From positions 1-5,361 of the forward strand of contig JAEZZU010000333.1 in assembly GCA_023418355.1 (NCBI GenBank): a stretch of DNA of 5,361 bases. Reading direction: 5' to 3'. The notes beneath the pieces are model-generated. The model worked only from the letters and a program-made list of their open reading frames with translations, did no database searches and had not been told where the DNA came from. Below are positions 4,197 through 5,361 of the stretch, in pieces (the first letter of the stretch is position 1; every line of letters begins with the position of its first letter). The DNA is from Pseudomonadota bacterium. Lineage in GTDB: Bacteria; Pseudomonadota; Gammaproteobacteria; Burkholderiales; Burkholderiaceae_C. The translations under genes were made by a program, and so were the position numbers.

Positions 4197-5361
4197 TTAG
4201 ATGCGCTTGAAGATCAGCGATCCGTTGGTGCCACCAAAGCCAAAGTTGTTCTTCAGTGCCACGTCGATCTTGGCATCTCGCGCCACATTGGCGCAGTAGT
4301 CCAGATCGCAGTCAGGATCCTGATTCACCAAGTTGATGGTGGGAGGAATCTTCTGGTCATGGATGGCCATGACGGTAAAGACGCTCTCAATACCACCAGC
4401 GCCGCCCAGCAGGTGACCTGTCATGGACTTGGTCGAGCTGACCACGGTCTTGTAGGCCGCGTCGCCCAGCGCTGCCTTGATGGCGTTGCTTTCGTTCTTG
4501 TCGCCCAGAGGGGTCGATGTGCCGTGTGCGTTCAGATAGTTGATCTGATCGGGGTTCACACCGGCATTGCGCATGGCGTTGAGCATGGCGCGGCGTGGGC
4601 CGTCCATATTGGGCGCAGTCATGTGACCTGCGTCAGCGCTCATACCATAGCCGCCCAGCTCGGCGTAAATCTTGGCGCCGCGTGCCTTGGCGTGCTCGTA
4701 CTCTTCCAGCACCAGCACACCAGCGCCTTCGCCCAGCACAAAGCCGTCGCGGTCCTTGTCCCAGGGGCGCGATGCGGCCTTGGGGTCGTCATTGCGCGTA
4801 GACAGTGCACGCATGGCAGCAAAACCGCCGATACCCAGCGGGGAAACGGTCGATTCAGCGCCACCGGCGATCACGATGTCCGCGTCGCCGTATTCAATCA
4901 TGCGTCCAGCCTCACCGATGCAGTGCAGGCCAGTGGTACAGGCAGTCACCACCGAGAGGTTTGGACCCTTGAAGCCATGACGCATGGAAACGTGACCAGC
5001 GACCATATTGATAATGGAAGCGGGCACGAAGAATGGGGTGATGCGGCGGGGGCCGCGATTGGACAACTCAATTTGAGTGTTCTCGATCAGGGGCAAGCCC
5101 CCGATGCCAGACCCAATCACGCAACCGATGCGGGTAGCAAGGTCATCGGACAAGGCCTCGCCCGTAGGCAGACCTGCATCCTTCACAGCTTGATCCGCAG
5201 CCGCGATGCCATAGTGGATAAAGGTATCCATGGAGCGCGCATCCTTGGCGCTCATGTACTCCTCTACATTGAATCCCTTGACCTCGCCTGCAATCTGGCA
5301 GGAGAAGTTAGAGGCATCAAACTTGGTGATGCGGTCAATACCGGACTGGCCGGCCAAAAGA
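4197..5361 (-). CDS. fabF: 3-oxoacyl-[acyl-carrier-protein] synthase II (FabF), 5' end missing
   Basis: The condensing enzyme KAS II extends acyl-ACP with malonyl-ACP in cytoplasmic fatty acid synthesis and is important for the C16 to C18 step and unsaturated chains. The window holds the C-terminal 388 codons or so; the frame stays open to the right edge, and the TTG at 5357 is an internal Leu codon (LLAGQSGIDRI), not a start. About 25 N-terminal residues are missing compared with the usual length of about 413. Counting from the Leu at 5357, the active-site Cys140 lies in VVTACTTGLHC, His278 in NAHGTSTPLGD, and Lys310 with His315 in STKSMTGHLLGGAGG; these correspond to Cys163, His303, Lys335 and His340 of the E. 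coli enzyme. The closing NNFGFGGTN loop is also intact. All catalytic residues are present, so it should be active. Its upstream partners (acpP is common) would lie outside the window. Confidence 0.97.
   Translation of the reverse strand, partial: LLAGQSGIDRITKFDASNFSCQIAGEVKGFNVEEYMSAKDARSMDTFIHYGIAAADQAVKDAGLPTGEALSDDLATRIGCVIGSGIGGLPLIENTQIELSNRGPRRITPFFVPASIINMVAGHVSMRHGFKGPNLSVVTACTTGLHCIGEAGRMIEYGDADIVIAGGAESTVSPLGIGGFAAMRALSTRNDDPKAASRPWDKDRDGFVLGEGAGVLVLEEYEHAKARGAKIYAELGGYGMSADAGHMTAPNMDGPRRAMLNAMRNAGVNPDQINYLNAHGTSTPLGDKNESNAIKAALGDAAYKTVVSSTKSMTGHLLGGAGGIESVFTVMAIHDQKIPPTINLVNQDPDCDLDYCANVARDAKIDVALKNNFGFGGTNGSLIFKRI

Noticed and set aside
3575..4210. 211-codon plus-strand open frame opposite the ygfX-like gene
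   Set aside because: Its product is Ala/Ser/Arg/Pro-rich with no recognisable domain, it starts inside the rpoE start region and it runs through the fabF terminator. The opposite strand has a better ribosome site and a membrane protein layout.
5355..5357. TTG at 5357 as the fabF start codon
   Set aside because: The frame stays open to the window edge and the local residues LLAGQSGIDRI match an internal part of FabF about 25 residues in, so the gene is cut by the window.

Overview
The window is a gene-dense chromosomal segment from a betaproteobacterium, most likely Burkholderiales, family Comamonadaceae, possibly Comamonas. This rests on the protein sequences (FabF, RpoE, RseA, a MucD-type DegP, LepA), the gene order and the moderately high G+C; no species marker is present. 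Every supported gene reads on the minus strand, so transcription runs from right to left. In transcription order the genes are fabF (5' end cut by the window edge), a small two-helix membrane protein resembling YgfX/CptA, rpoE (sigma-E), rseA (anti-sigma), degP/mucD (periplasmic protease/chaperone) and lepA (EF4; only the first 30 codons are inside).

Region by region: fabF ends at 4197 and is followed by two hairpins, the second a U-rich terminator that runs almost to the ribosome binding site of the ygfX-like gene. The ygfX-like gene, rpoE and rseA follow with short gaps (50 nt from stop to the preferred rpoE start, 40 nt between rpoE and rseA) and look like one operon. It ends at a clean intrinsic terminator at 2161-2190. 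degP then has its own upstream region with a very good match to a sigma-E promoter (GAACTA-N17-TCTGA). Between degP and lepA lie about 415 bases without a convincing gene but with several hairpins. The most interesting part is a candidate promoter followed about 70 nt later by a strong intrinsic terminator, just before lepA.

The genes form the core of the envelope-stress response. RseA is a membrane anti-sigma factor that holds RpoE, and envelope damage releases RpoE by proteolysis. RpoE would then transcribe degP, whose product degrades or refolds damaged periplasmic proteins. The rseB/mucB gene that usually follows rseA is absent here, and the terminator plus sigma-E promoter show how degP is uncoupled from the rpoE-rseA operon. 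fabF (fatty acid elongation) and lepA (translation) are neighbours rather than part of the pathway.

I found no mobile element, CRISPR array, tRNA, rRNA or clearly new multi-gene system. The points most worth checking are the regulatory ones: the degP promoter, the promoter-to-terminator unit before lepA, the long hairpin after degP, and the crowded junction between the fabF terminator and the ygfX-like gene.
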